Assembly: GCF_014653945.1 (NCBI RefSeq)
Contig: NZ_BNAU01000001.1
Span: 124,001 to 188,000 of the forward strand
Source of the DNA: Amycolatopsis deserti
GTDB lineage: Bacteria > Actinomycetota > Actinomycetes > Mycobacteriales > Pseudonocardiaceae
Length of the DNA: 64,000 bases
Direction: 5' to 3'
This document shows positions 24,700 to 32,742 of this stretch, piece after piece. The translations under genes were made by a program, and so were the position numbers. The notes below the pieces were generated by a model. It did not search any database and was not told the origin of the DNA. It saw nothing but the letters and a program-made list of their open reading frames with translations. The stretch's first letter is position 1, and each line of letters starts with the position of its first letter.

Positions 24700-25686
24700 T
24701 CATCGGCGGGTAAGGACGGGGAGGTCGAGGGACTGCAGCACCGCGGCGGCGCGGTGCCGGACCGAACGGATGACGGCGCGTTCGGTCCGGTGGGCGGCGA
24801 CCGCCTCGGCGACCGTGCGGTGGCGGAAGCGGATGGTGTGCCCGGGTCTGGCCTGTCCGAGCGGGGAGAGACTGGTCGAGGTGACCACGGCGAGCACCGG
24901 ATAACCGGCGGTGACGCCCCGGCCGCGGTGCAGGACCAGGAGTTGATCGCCGGCGGGGACTTCCACGGCGCCGACGGGCACACCGCGGGAGAGAACCTCA
25001 CCCGAGGCGACCCGCTGGGGCACCGGGCCGCTCATCCGCAGTCCGATGTGGTTGCTCGACGGTGTCACGACGTAGGCGGAGGACAGCAGGCGCCCGGCCG
25101 AGTCGCCGAACTCGGCGATGTCGGGGCCGTCGGTCACATCGATCGTCCAGCTCTCGCCGAACCGGGGCCGGGGCGGCCGGATGCGGAACAGCGGGTGCCG
25201 GAACTCCGGGTGCCCGATCGGCGGGCACTGCGCCCCGAGCGCGAGGTCGTCCCCGGGCCGCAGGAAGCGGCCGAATCCCAGGATGGTGTCGGGCGCGCAG
25301 CTGCCGAGCAGGGACTCGGCGTGGACGGAGCCGTAGACCGCCAGGTACACGCGCAGGCCCAGCCGGATCCCCCGGACGGCCAATGTCTGGCCGCCGCGGA
25401 CTGCGAGCGGCTCCCATTGGGGCTGCGGGATCCCGTCGACCGTGAGGTCGGCGGGGGCCCCGGTGACGGCGACGAGCACGTCGGTGGACGGTGTGCAGCT
25501 GAAGTCGAGGGCGGTGATCTCGATGAGCGGATCGGTGTCGTCGTTGCCGCACAGGGCGTTGGCGACACGTGCGGAGTACTGGTCGAGCGCGCCGTTGACG
25601 GGCAGGCCGTAGCGCGAGCGGCCGGGCCGGCCGAGGTCCTGGACGGTGGCGTGGCCGCTCTGCCGGACGGTCAGGGTGTCAGCCAT
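24700..25686 (-). CDS. pxpC: 5-oxoprolinase subunit C (KipA-like)
   Basis: A 328-residue protein of the KipA/PxpC family, often labelled biotin-dependent carboxyltransferase-like. ATVQDLGRPGRSRYGLPVNG opens the domain and is diagnostic. Other family blocks are GALDQYSARVANALCGND and SNHIGLRMSGP. With PxpA and PxpB it hydrolyses 5-oxoproline to glutamate using ATP. Overlaps pxpB by 8 bp. Confidence 0.9.
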   Translation of the reverse strand: MADTLTVRQSGHATVQDLGRPGRSRYGLPVNGALDQYSARVANALCGNDDTDPLIEITALDFSCTPSTDVLVAVTGAPADLTVDGIPQPQWEPLAVRGGQTLAVRGIRLGLRVYLAVYGSVHAESLLGSCAPDTILGFGRFLRPGDDLALGAQCPPIGHPEFRHPLFRIRPPRPRFGESWTIDVTDGPDIAEFGDSAGRLLSSAYVVTPSSNHIGLRMSGPVPQRVASGEVLSRGVPVGAVEVPAGDQLLVLHRGRGVTAGYPVLAVVTSTSLSPLGQARPGHTIRFRHRTVAEAVAAHRTERAVIRSVRHRAAAVLQSLDLPVLTRR

Positions 25687-26389
25687 GGCCGGCCGCCAGG
25701 GCAGAGCCGGCGTAGTCGTCCCACTGGCCGGGCTCGATCGGCACGAACCGGAACTCGTCCCCCGGCTGGTAGGGGGTGAGCTGTTCGGATCCCAGGTCGA
25801 GGATCCGCAGCGGGGTCCGGCCCAGCAGCGGCCAGCCGCCGGGGGAGCGCAGCGGGCAGATCACGGCCTGCCGCCCGGCGACGGCGATCGATCCGGGCGG
25901 GACGCTGGTGCGTGGCGAGGCCAGGCGGGGCACCGGGCGGGGGAACGGCGGGCCGTCCATCATGGGAGCGCCGACGGGGGCGCCCAGGCACCGCACGGTC
26001 AGGACGGCGCCGGAGTGGATCTCCACGACCTCCCGCTCGGTGATGCCCAGCTGCCGCGCTACCTCGGGCAGATCCGGCCCGTGCTCGCCGCCGTACACGA
26101 CCGGCACGACGAACCGCTTCGGCGCGGGGCGGCGGCCCGAACCGGGCTGTGCGCCCGCCGCCCGCCGGACCATCCGCCGCACGGCTTCGTGATCGGTGAG
26201 GCCGGGGTCGAACTCCACGAGAAGCGAGTCGTAGGTCGGCACGACCCCGTGGACACCGGCCAGGCCGGCGTCTTCGATCGCGTCGGCGAGGCTGTGCACG
26301 ACCCGCCACCGGTGCTCGGCGTCCCCGTCCAGGGCCTTCACCACGATCGCGGAGTCGCCGCAGTCGGCGATCAGGGCGCCCTCAGCCAT
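25679..26389 (-). CDS. pxpB: 5-oxoprolinase subunit B (KipI-like)
   Basis: A 236-residue KipI/PxpB protein. The core is VPVVYGGEHGPDLPEVARQ followed by EVVEIHSG and FPRPVPRLASPRTSVPPGS, then VICPLRSPGGWPLLGRTP, all typical of the cyclophilin-like C-terminal domain. The LGFxxG-like turn found in most members reads CLGAPVGAPMM here. Overlaps both pxpA and pxpC, so the three are co-translated. Confidence 0.9.
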   Translation of the reverse strand: MAEGALIADCGDSAIVVKALDGDAEHRWRVVHSLADAIEDAGLAGVHGVVPTYDSLLVEFDPGLTDHEAVRRMVRRAAGAQPGSGRRPAPKRFVVPVVYGGEHGPDLPEVARQLGITEREVVEIHSGAVLTVRCLGAPVGAPMMDGPPFPRPVPRLASPRTSVPPGSIAVAGRQAVICPLRSPGGWPLLGRTPLRILDLGSEQLTPYQPGDEFRFVPIEPGQWDDYAGSALAAGHG

Positions 26390-27182
26390 GACACCACCCC
26401 GCGCCGGTCCGGGAAGCCAGGACCTCGGTCAGCGCCGCGATGACCACGCCGGCGCGGGTCAGCTCGTCCCGGATCCGGTGGGCCAGTGAAATCGCGCCGG
26501 CGGTGTCGCCGTGCACGAGCACGGTGTCGCACTCGACGGGCAGATCGGTGTCGTCGACGGTCCGGATCACCCCTTCGGTCACCATGCGCACGGTGCGCCG
26601 GGCGATCTCGTCCGGGTCGTGGATCACCGCGCCCGGTGCGGCGCGCGGAACCAGGGTGCCGTCCGCGCGGTAAGCGCGGTCGGCGATACCCACGATCGCG
26701 ACGGCCAGGCCGCGGGTGCGGGCGGCGACGGCGAGCTCACCCTGCTGCGCCAGCACGATCAGCGAGGGATCCACGGTGGCCACGGCGTCGGCGACCGCGG
26801 CGGCGTAGTCGCTCCGGGTCGCGACGAGGTTGCCGAGCCGGCCGTGCGGCGCGACGTGGCGCACGCGGGTTCCGTGGGCGGTGGCGAAGGCCTGCAACGC
26901 GCCGATCTGGTACAGCACGTCGGTCCGCACCTCGTCGGGTGTCAGGTCCATCGCGCGGCGGCCGAACCCCACCAGATCGGGGAAGCTCGGGTGCGCGCCC
27001 ACGGCGACGCCGCGGCGAACGCACGACGAGACGGTCGCGTCCATGATCCGCGGGTCGCCGGCGTGGAAACCGCAGGCGACGTTTGCCGACGTCAGGAGGT
27101 CCAGCAGGGCCTTGTCGTCGCCCATCCGGTAGGCGCCGAACCCTTCGCCGAGATCGGCGACGAGATCCACCATCCGGGTCAT
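26382..27182 (-). CDS. pxpA: 5-oxoprolinase subunit A (LamB/YcsF family)
   Basis: A 266-residue LamB/YcsF protein. It has VADLGEGFGAYRMGDD (normally DLNExFG; here the Asn is Gly), then SANVACGFHAGDP, GAHPSFPDLVGFGRR, HVAPHGRLGN and LVHGDTAGA. ATG 27182 is chosen because GGAGGG lies 5 bp upstream. First gene of a seven-gene leftward operon. The DLNE to DLGE and KPHG to APHG changes in normally conserved motifs hint at a substrate other than plain 5-oxoproline. Confidence 0.88.
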   Translation of the reverse strand: MTRMVDLVADLGEGFGAYRMGDDKALLDLLTSANVACGFHAGDPRIMDATVSSCVRRGVAVGAHPSFPDLVGFGRRAMDLTPDEVRTDVLYQIGALQAFATAHGTRVRHVAPHGRLGNLVATRSDYAAAVADAVATVDPSLIVLAQQGELAVAARTRGLAVAIVGIADRAYRADGTLVPRAAPGAVIHDPDEIARRTVRMVTEGVIRTVDDTDLPVECDTVLVHGDTAGAISLAHRIRDELTRAGVVIAALTEVLASRTGAGWCHG

Positions 27183-27335
27183 TCTCACCCTCCGGAAAAA
27201 GTGCGCGGAAACGTGCTCGGAAAACTGATTCAATCTGCTCGAAACATCCTGTCCGAGCCCCGGGAATCCGGTGTTTCGCTGACTTTAAGCTCGGGGCCGC
27301 AGGCGGACAAATACGCGATCCGCGTGATGTGATCG

Positions 27336-27358
27336 GGATCCGTTATGGCAGCGGATCC
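27336..27358. promoter_or_regulatory. LysR-type binding palindrome
   Basis: GGATCCG-N9-CGGATCC, 7-bp perfect arms, contains the T-N11-A pattern of LysR sites. It lies in the 235-bp divergent region between pxpA (starts 27182) and lysR (starts 27418), closer to the regulator, as expected for a recognition site. The rest of the gap is AT-richer and holds no gene. Confidence 0.6.
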
Positions 27359-27417
27359 CGGGCGGGCGGCGGCGGTGGCGTTACGATGGGTCACCATTCG
27401 ACCGGGAAGGGGCACGC

Positions 27418-28323
27418 ATGGACACCCGGCGTCTGTACTCGTTCGTCAAGATCGTCGACGCCGGCAGCATCACCCGCGCCGCCGACATCCTGCGCATCGC
27501 CCAGCCCGCGCTGAGCCAGCACGTGTCCATGCTGGAGCGGGACTTCAAGCAGCAGTTGCTGATCCGCAGCAAGCGCGGCGTCGCCCCGACCGAGGCCGGC
27601 CGGGCGCTGTACCGGCACGCGCAGCTGATCCTGCGTCAGGTCGAACAGGCTCAGGCCGCGGTCAGCGTCTCCGGCCGCGCCCCGGCCGGCAGCGTGTCGG
27701 TCGGCCTCGCCCCCTACAGCACCGGTGCGGCGCTGGCGCTGCCGCTGCTGCGGGCCGTCCGCGAGCGCTATCCGGACATCGTGCTGCACATCAACGAGAA
27801 CTTCGGCGGCGTGATCAGCGAGGCGATCATGACCGGGCGCATGGACATGGCCTTCATCTACGACGCCGGACCGATCCGGGGCGTGCAGTTCGAACCGATG
27901 CGCACCGAGGAGCTGTTCCTGGTCGCGGGGCCGGGCTGCGCGGGGCTGGTGCCGGGCGGTGACGAGGTCGCGGTCGGCGACCTGGCCGAGGTCGGCCTGC
28001 TGCTGCCCAGCCGCATCCACACCATCCGGCGCGTGGTGGAGGCGGCCTTCGCCCGGGCGGAGGTGGAGCCGCGGGTGGTCGGCGAGATCGAGTCGGTGCT
28101 CACGCTGGTGAGCGCGGTCGGCGCCGACCTCGGCGCGACGGTCCTGCCGTGGTCGGCGGCGCGCGCGATCCTGGACACCGAGCACCTGGTGGTGCGCCGG
28201 ATCGTCGATCCGGTGATCGAGGTGAAGCTGTCGCTGTGCACCTCCGATCACCAGCCGTTGTCGGAGGCGGCGCTGGCCGTCCACGACCTCTTCCACGAGC
28301 TGATCGCCACTTTCCGGCCATGA
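27418..28323 (+). CDS. LysR-family regulator (Nac/Cbl-like)
   Basis: A 301-residue LysR protein. The helix-turn-helix spans residues 1-60 (RLYSFVKIVDAGSITRAADI, LRIAQPALSQHVSMLE). The effector domain resembles the nitrogen-assimilation Nac group (INENFGGVISEAIMTGRMDM, VLPWSAAR). Starts at ATG 27418 with a GAAGGGG site. Divergent from the Pxp operon and its probable activator; a nitrogen-linked regulator would suit an operon releasing amino nitrogen. Confidence 0.87.
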   Translation: MDTRRLYSFVKIVDAGSITRAADILRIAQPALSQHVSMLERDFKQQLLIRSKRGVAPTEAGRALYRHAQLILRQVEQAQAAVSVSGRAPAGSVSVGLAPYSTGAALALPLLRAVRERYPDIVLHINENFGGVISEAIMTGRMDMAFIYDAGPIRGVQFEPMRTEELFLVAGPGCAGLVPGGDEVAVGDLAEVGLLLPSRIHTIRRVVEAAFARAEVEPRVVGEIESVLTLVSAVGADLGATVLPWSAARAILDTEHLVVRRIVDPVIEVKLSLCTSDHQPLSEAALAVHDLFHELIATFRP

Positions 28324-28337
28324 CCCATCAGCAGATC

Positions 28338-28393
28338 CGATAACGTCAGCCGGAATCGCTATTTGTACCGCCGCGGAATCGCTCGATAACGTC
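28338..28393. repeat. two nested direct repeats upstream of the hydroxyacid dehydrogenase operon
   Basis: CGATAACGTC occurs at 28338-28347 and 28384-28393, and CGGAATCGCT at 28351-28360 and 28374-28383. The order is A-B-B-A, all copies in the same orientation, within 56 bp directly upstream of the operon at 28426. Likely a regulator binding array; which protein binds is unknown. Confidence 0.55.
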
Positions 28394-28425
28394 GGGAGAA
28401 CAATTTGTTTCGCGAGGAGTGCGGT

Positions 28426-29403
28426 ATGAAACAGCGTGTCCTGAGCACCCGCGGGCACCTGCCCGGAACGGGGCTGGAGCGCCTGGCCGGGCGGGTCGAG
28501 CTCGTGCGCGGGCCGGGTGACAAGCCGGGGGCCGGCGAGCTGGCGGACCTCGCGCGCGGCGTCGACGGCATCCTGTGCCTGGGCAACGACCGGATCGACG
28601 CCGCGCTGCTGGACGCCGCCGGTCCCGGACTGAAGGTCGTGAGCCTGGCCAGCATGGGCTTCGACGCCGTCGACCAGCGTGCCGCTGCCGATCGGGGCGT
28701 CGTGGTGACCCACACCCCGGGGGTGCTCGCCGAGACCACCGCGGACCTGGCCTGGGCTCTGATCCTGATGGCCCGTCGCCGTCTGGGCTCGGCCCGCGAC
28801 CGGCTGCACGCCGGCGACTGGACCGTCTTCCGCATGGACGACTTCCTCGGATTGGACGTGCACGGCGCCACCCTCGGCCTGGTCGGCTACGGCCAGATCG
28901 GCCGCGCGGTCGCCCGCCGCGCTGTCGGTTTCGGCATGCGCGTGCTGCACCTCGACCCGTTCAGCACCGCCGGCGACGAGCTGTCACAGCCGGCGGACCT
29001 GCCCACCCTGCTGGCCGAATCCGACATCGTGTCGCTGCACGTGCCGCTGACCGAGGCGACGCGCCATCTCATCGGCCCGGCCGAGCTGGGCAGCATGAAG
29101 ACCACCGCGACCTTGATCAACACCTCGCGGGGTGGTGTCGTGGACGAGGCCGCGCTGCTGCACGCCCTGCGCGAGGGCGTCATCCACTCCGCCGGGCTCG
29201 ACGTGTTCGAACACGAGCCGCGCGGAGCGGACGTCGCCGACCTGGTCGCGCAGTCGAAGCTGGTGGCTCTCCCGCACGTCGGATCGGCCACCGAGGCGAC
29301 CCGCGCGGCGATGGTGGACCTGGCCGTCGACAACCTCCTCGACGTCCTGTCCGGCCGGCCGGCGCGCACGCCGATCCCCGGCGCCGTGGCGGTGCCGCGG
29401 TGA
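28426..29403 (+). CDS. D-2-hydroxyacid dehydrogenase (GhrB-like)
   Basis: A 325-residue NAD(P)-dependent 2-hydroxyacid dehydrogenase. Cofactor loop is GLVGYGQIGRA, and the catalytic triad is Arg in NTSRGGVVDE, Glu in DVFEHEP and His in LPHVGSAT. It reduces glyoxylate, hydroxypyruvate or 2-keto sugar acids such as 2-ketogluconate. ATG 28426 has a CGAGGAG site. Overlaps the next SDR gene by 4 bp and starts a three-gene operon that resembles idonate/ketogluconate metabolism. Confidence 0.87.
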   Translation: MKQRVLSTRGHLPGTGLERLAGRVELVRGPGDKPGAGELADLARGVDGILCLGNDRIDAALLDAAGPGLKVVSLASMGFDAVDQRAAADRGVVVTHTPGVLAETTADLAWALILMARRRLGSARDRLHAGDWTVFRMDDFLGLDVHGATLGLVGYGQIGRAVARRAVGFGMRVLHLDPFSTAGDELSQPADLPTLLAESDIVSLHVPLTEATRHLIGPAELGSMKTTATLINTSRGGVVDEAALLHALREGVIHSAGLDVFEHEPRGADVADLVAQSKLVALPHVGSATEATRAAMVDLAVDNLLDVLSGRPARTPIPGAVAVPR

Positions 29404-30170
29404 GCCACCCGCTGTTCGACATCCGCGGCCGCGTCGCTCTGGTCACCGGTTCCAGCCGCGGCATCGGGCGCGCGCTGGCCCAGGGGCTGGCCGAAGCCGG
29501 TTGTGCGGTCGTCCTCAATGGACGCGACCGGCACGCGCTCGAACGGACCCGCGCCGAACTGGCCGACCGCACCGGGGCCACGGTTCACGCGCAGGCGTTC
29601 GACGTCACCGACCCCGGCGCGGTCGCCGAGGCGATCCCGCGCCTGGAAGACCTCGCCGGCCCGCTGGACATCCTCGTCAACAACGCCGGAATGCAGCACC
29701 GCGCGCCGTTCACCGAGTTCCTGACCGAGGACTGGCATCGGCTGCTGGAGACCAACCTCAGCAGCGCGTTTCTCGTCGGCCGCGAGGTCGCGCGGCGGAT
29801 GACCGCGCGCGGCTCGGGCAAGATCGTCAACATCTGCTCGGTGCAGAGCGAGGTGGTCCGCCCCGGCATCGCGCCCTATTCGGCCACCAAGGGCGGGCTG
29901 AAGATGCTCACCAAGGGCATGTGCGCCGACCTCGGCCCGTCCGGGATCCAGGTCAACGGGCTCGCCCCGGGCTATTTCGACACCGAGCTCACCGCGGCGC
30001 TCGTCGCGGACGAGACGTTCACCGCTTGGGTGCGCGGCCGCACCCCGGCGGGACGGTGGGGCCAGGTGGGCGACCTGGTCGGCGCGCTGATCTTCCTGTG
30101 CTCACCGGCGTCGGATTTCGTCAACGGACAGCTGCTCTACGTCGACGGCGGCATGACCTCCGTCCTGTGA
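29400..30170 (+). CDS. SDR, gluconate 5-dehydrogenase-like
   Basis: A 256-residue SDR. FDIRGRVALVTGSSRGIGRA, LVNNAGMQHRAPF, NICSVQSEVVRPGIAPYSAT (Ser, Tyr and Lys positions) and FLCSPASDFVNGQLLYVDGG match IdnO/Gno-type 5-ketogluconate reductases closely. The GTG start overlaps the preceding stop. Expected reaction: 5-keto-D-gluconate to D-gluconate with NAD(P)H. Neighbouring GhrB-like and IdnD-like genes support sugar-acid catabolism. Confidence 0.87.
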   Translation: MSHPLFDIRGRVALVTGSSRGIGRALAQGLAEAGCAVVLNGRDRHALERTRAELADRTGATVHAQAFDVTDPGAVAEAIPRLEDLAGPLDILVNNAGMQHRAPFTEFLTEDWHRLLETNLSSAFLVGREVARRMTARGSGKIVNICSVQSEVVRPGIAPYSATKGGLKMLTKGMCADLGPSGIQVNGLAPGYFDTELTAALVADETFTAWVRGRTPAGRWGQVGDLVGALIFLCSPASDFVNGQLLYVDGGMTSVL

Positions 30171-30184
30171 AGCGAGGAGTATCC

Positions 30185-31198
30185 ATGCTTGCGTGTGTCG
30201 TGCACGGCGCGGGGGACCTTCGGGTCGAGAACCGTGCGCTGGTGGAACCGGGCGAGGGCGAGATCGCGGTGGACGTCGCCCTGGGCGGCATCTGCGGATC
30301 GGACCTGCACTACTACCACCGTGGCGCGGTCGGCGACTTCCACGTGCGGGAACCGCTGGTGCTCGGTCACGAGGTCGTCGGGCACGTCGCGGCCCTCGGC
30401 TCCGATGTGGATGGTCCGGCGGCCGGTACCCCGGTGGCCGTCCACCCAGCCACGCCCTGTGACGACTGTCCGGAATGCACGGGGGACCACCGGAACGTCT
30501 GCGGCGACACACGGTACCTCGGCAGCGCGGCCCGCATGCCTCACGTGCATGGTGGGTTCGCGCAGCGCATCACGGTGCCGGCGGCACAGGTGCGAGCGCT
30601 GCCGCCCGGGGTCGAACTCGAGCGGGCCGTGCTCGCGGAACCGTTGTCGGTGGCGCTGCACGCGGTGCGCCGAGCCGGTGACGTCACCGGTCGGCGCGTC
30701 CTGGTCACCGGTGCCGGGCCGATCGGTTGCCTCCTGGTGGCGGCGCTGCGCCGGGCGGGTGCGGCCGAGGTCGTGGTCAGCGACCTGCTGGACGCTCCAC
30801 TGGCCCTGGCGTCGAAGGTGGGCGCGACCTCGGTCGTCAGGGCGGACGATCCGGCGGGCCCGGGGGAGACGGACATCGCCATCGAGGCGTCCGGGTCTCC
30901 GGCCGGCCTGCGCACCTGTCTGGAACGGGTGCGCCGCGCCGGCCGGGTCGTCCTGCTCGGGCTGCTGCCGCCCGGTGAGGTCGGATTCCTCGGCAACGTG
31001 GTCGTCACGCGGGAACTGACGCTTGCCGGAGCGTTCCGGTTCGACCGCGAATTCGACGAGGCGCTCACCCTGCTCGCCGACGGACTGCCCGTCGATCCCG
31101 TTGTCACCCACACCTTCCCCCTAGAGCGGGCCACGGAGGCCTTCGAGGTGGCCGGCAACCGCGCGATCGCGTCCAAGGTTCTGCTCGATCTGCGCTGA
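30185..31198 (+). CDS. zinc alcohol dehydrogenase, L-idonate 5-dehydrogenase-like
   Basis: A 337-residue medium-chain dehydrogenase. Catalytic zinc ligands are in GGICGSDLHYYHRG and LGHEVVGHV; structural zinc cysteines in CDDCPECTGDHRNVC; NAD site VTGAGPIG. CGSDLHYYxxGxxGxF is the IdnD-type signature. It should oxidise L-idonate or a related polyol acid at C5. ATG 30185 has GAGGAG upstream. Last gene of the operon; no gluconokinase follows, and only a fragment of one is seen (16479-16566). Confidence 0.87.
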   Translation: MLACVVHGAGDLRVENRALVEPGEGEIAVDVALGGICGSDLHYYHRGAVGDFHVREPLVLGHEVVGHVAALGSDVDGPAAGTPVAVHPATPCDDCPECTGDHRNVCGDTRYLGSAARMPHVHGGFAQRITVPAAQVRALPPGVELERAVLAEPLSVALHAVRRAGDVTGRRVLVTGAGPIGCLLVAALRRAGAAEVVVSDLLDAPLALASKVGATSVVRADDPAGPGETDIAIEASGSPAGLRTCLERVRRAGRVVLLGLLPPGEVGFLGNVVVTRELTLAGAFRFDREFDEALTLLADGLPVDPVVTHTFPLERATEAFEVAGNRAIASKVLLDLR

Positions 31199-31207
31199 TC
31201 AATCACA

Positions 31208-31320
31208 GACGTCGTGGAACGGCTCGGGAAACCGCAGCCGCTCGACACCATCGCCATGCTCGAAGCGGTCTGGCGCCACGTACCCTGAGCAGCCCCGGGC
31301 GGCAGCGGATGGGCCCGCTG
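31208..31320. other. intergenic: gene tail fragment and weak hairpin
   Basis: At 31208-31288 a plus-strand frame reads VVERLGKPQPLDTIAMLEAV and stops, probably the end of a deleted gene; family not recognised. At 31303-31320 CAGCGG pairs with CCGCTG across 6 nt and may end transcription between the converging idnD-like and dctA genes. Confidence 0.35.
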
Positions 31321-31321
31321 T

Positions 31322-32713
31322 TCAGTGCGTGGCACGGGCGGGCGCTGCCTCGGAAGGTGTCCCGTCGGCGGGATCGGCGGGCTCCGGCTGGGTGGTCGCC
31401 GGTTCGAGGGCGCGTTCTGCGGAGGCGGGGTCGTTGAGGACCTCGCGGGCGCGGGCCAGGTCCAGGTTACGGTCCCACTTGGCGATGACCAGGGTGGCCA
31501 CCGCGTTGCCGTAGAAGTTCACCAGGGCCCGGCATTCGGACATGAACTTGTCGATGCCGAAGATCAGCATGATGCCGGCGGCGGGGACGGTGCCGATGGT
31601 CGACAGTGTCGCCGTGAGGGCGATGAACCCGCCGCCGGCGACGCCTGCCGCGCCCTTGGAGGTGAGCAGCATGACCGCGAGGAGTCCGAGTTGCTGGGGG
31701 AGGGTCAGTGGGGTGTTGGTGGCCTGGGCGATGTAGAGCGCGGCCAGCGACAGGTAGATCGCCGCGCCGTCGAGGTTGAAGCTGTACCCGGTCGGCACCA
31801 CGAGGCCGACGGTGGAACGGTCCGCGCCGAGGAAGGTCAGTTTGCGCATCAGGCCGGGCAGTGCCGGTTCCGCGGTCGAGGTGCCCAGGACGAGGAAGAA
31901 CTCTTCCCGCAGGTAGCGGAACAGCCGGAAGATGCTCAACCCGACGTAGGCGCGCAGCAGACCGCCGAGCACGACGACCACGAACAGGATCGAGGTGACG
32001 TAGAACAGCAGGATCAGCGACACGAGACTGGACAGTGTGGACAGTCCGAACGCGCCGACCGCATAGGCCATGGCGCCGAAGGCACCGAGCGGGGCGGCCT
32101 TCATCACGAAGCTCAGCACCTTGAATACGACTTCGGTGATCCGCTTCACGCCCGTGACGATCGGGTCACCGAGCGGGCCGATCGCCTTGATCGCGATGCC
32201 GAACAGCACGGCCAGGAAGATGATCTGCAGGATGTCGCCTTCGGTGAAGGCGCCGAAGAAGCTGTCCGGCACCAGGTGGGTGAAGAACTCCCACCAGTGC
32301 TGGGTTTCGCCGGTTTCGATGTAGCGCTCGGCGTTGCCGGTGGGGTGCAGGGCGGACGGGTCGGCGTCGACGCCGTCGCCGAGCCGCACGATGTTGATCG
32401 CGACCAGCCCGAAGACCAGCGCGACGATCGTGCCGACCTGGAAGTAGGTCAGCGCTTTCAGCCCGGTGAGGCCGACCTTCTTCAGATCCGCCACGCCGGC
32501 GATGCCACCGATGATGGTGAGGAACACGATGGGGCCGATGAGCATCTTCATCGCGGCGATGAAGGTGGTGCCGATGGGCTGCATCGCCTCGCCCAGGCCG
32601 GGCGCGCGCCAGCCGAGGACGATGCCGATGACGATGGCGATCAGGACCTGCACGTAGAGCTGCCGGTACCAGGGCTTGCGGCGGCGCGGCGGGGCCGCGG
32701 GGGTGTGCGTCAT
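31322..32713 (-). CDS. dctA: C4-dicarboxylate:cation symporter
   Basis: A 463-residue DAACS-family carrier. It opens KPWYRQLYVQVLIAIVIGI and holds PLGAFGAMAYAVGAFG and LGTSTAEPALPGLMRKL (the serine-rich re-entrant loop). Also present are VVPTGYSFNLDGAAIYLSL and the C-terminal SKGAAGVAGGGFIALTATL, NFYGNAVATLVIAKWD. It imports succinate, malate, fumarate or tartrate with protons or Na+. ATG 32713 has AGGAGG 5 bp upstream. Followed by glycerate kinase in the same direction, which suggests tartrate as the substrate. Confidence 0.92.
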   Translation of the reverse strand: MTHTPAAPPRRRKPWYRQLYVQVLIAIVIGIVLGWRAPGLGEAMQPIGTTFIAAMKMLIGPIVFLTIIGGIAGVADLKKVGLTGLKALTYFQVGTIVALVFGLVAINIVRLGDGVDADPSALHPTGNAERYIETGETQHWWEFFTHLVPDSFFGAFTEGDILQIIFLAVLFGIAIKAIGPLGDPIVTGVKRITEVVFKVLSFVMKAAPLGAFGAMAYAVGAFGLSTLSSLVSLILLFYVTSILFVVVVLGGLLRAYVGLSIFRLFRYLREEFFLVLGTSTAEPALPGLMRKLTFLGADRSTVGLVVPTGYSFNLDGAAIYLSLAALYIAQATNTPLTLPQQLGLLAVMLLTSKGAAGVAGGGFIALTATLSTIGTVPAAGIMLIFGIDKFMSECRALVNFYGNAVATLVIAKWDRNLDLARAREVLNDPASAERALEPATTQPEPADPADGTPSEAAPARATH

Positions 32714-32742
32714 TGCATCCTCCTGCGCATCAGTGTGGGGAG

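Noticed and set aside
24700-26389. Allophanate hydrolase or biotin carboxyltransferase
   Set aside because: These labels come from shared domains; the A-B-C trio with LamB/YcsF is the 5-oxoprolinase set and no biotin domain is present.
28338-28393. Insertion sequence ends or CRISPR
   Set aside because: The repeats are only 10 bp, in A-B-B-A order with no transposase or regular spacers.
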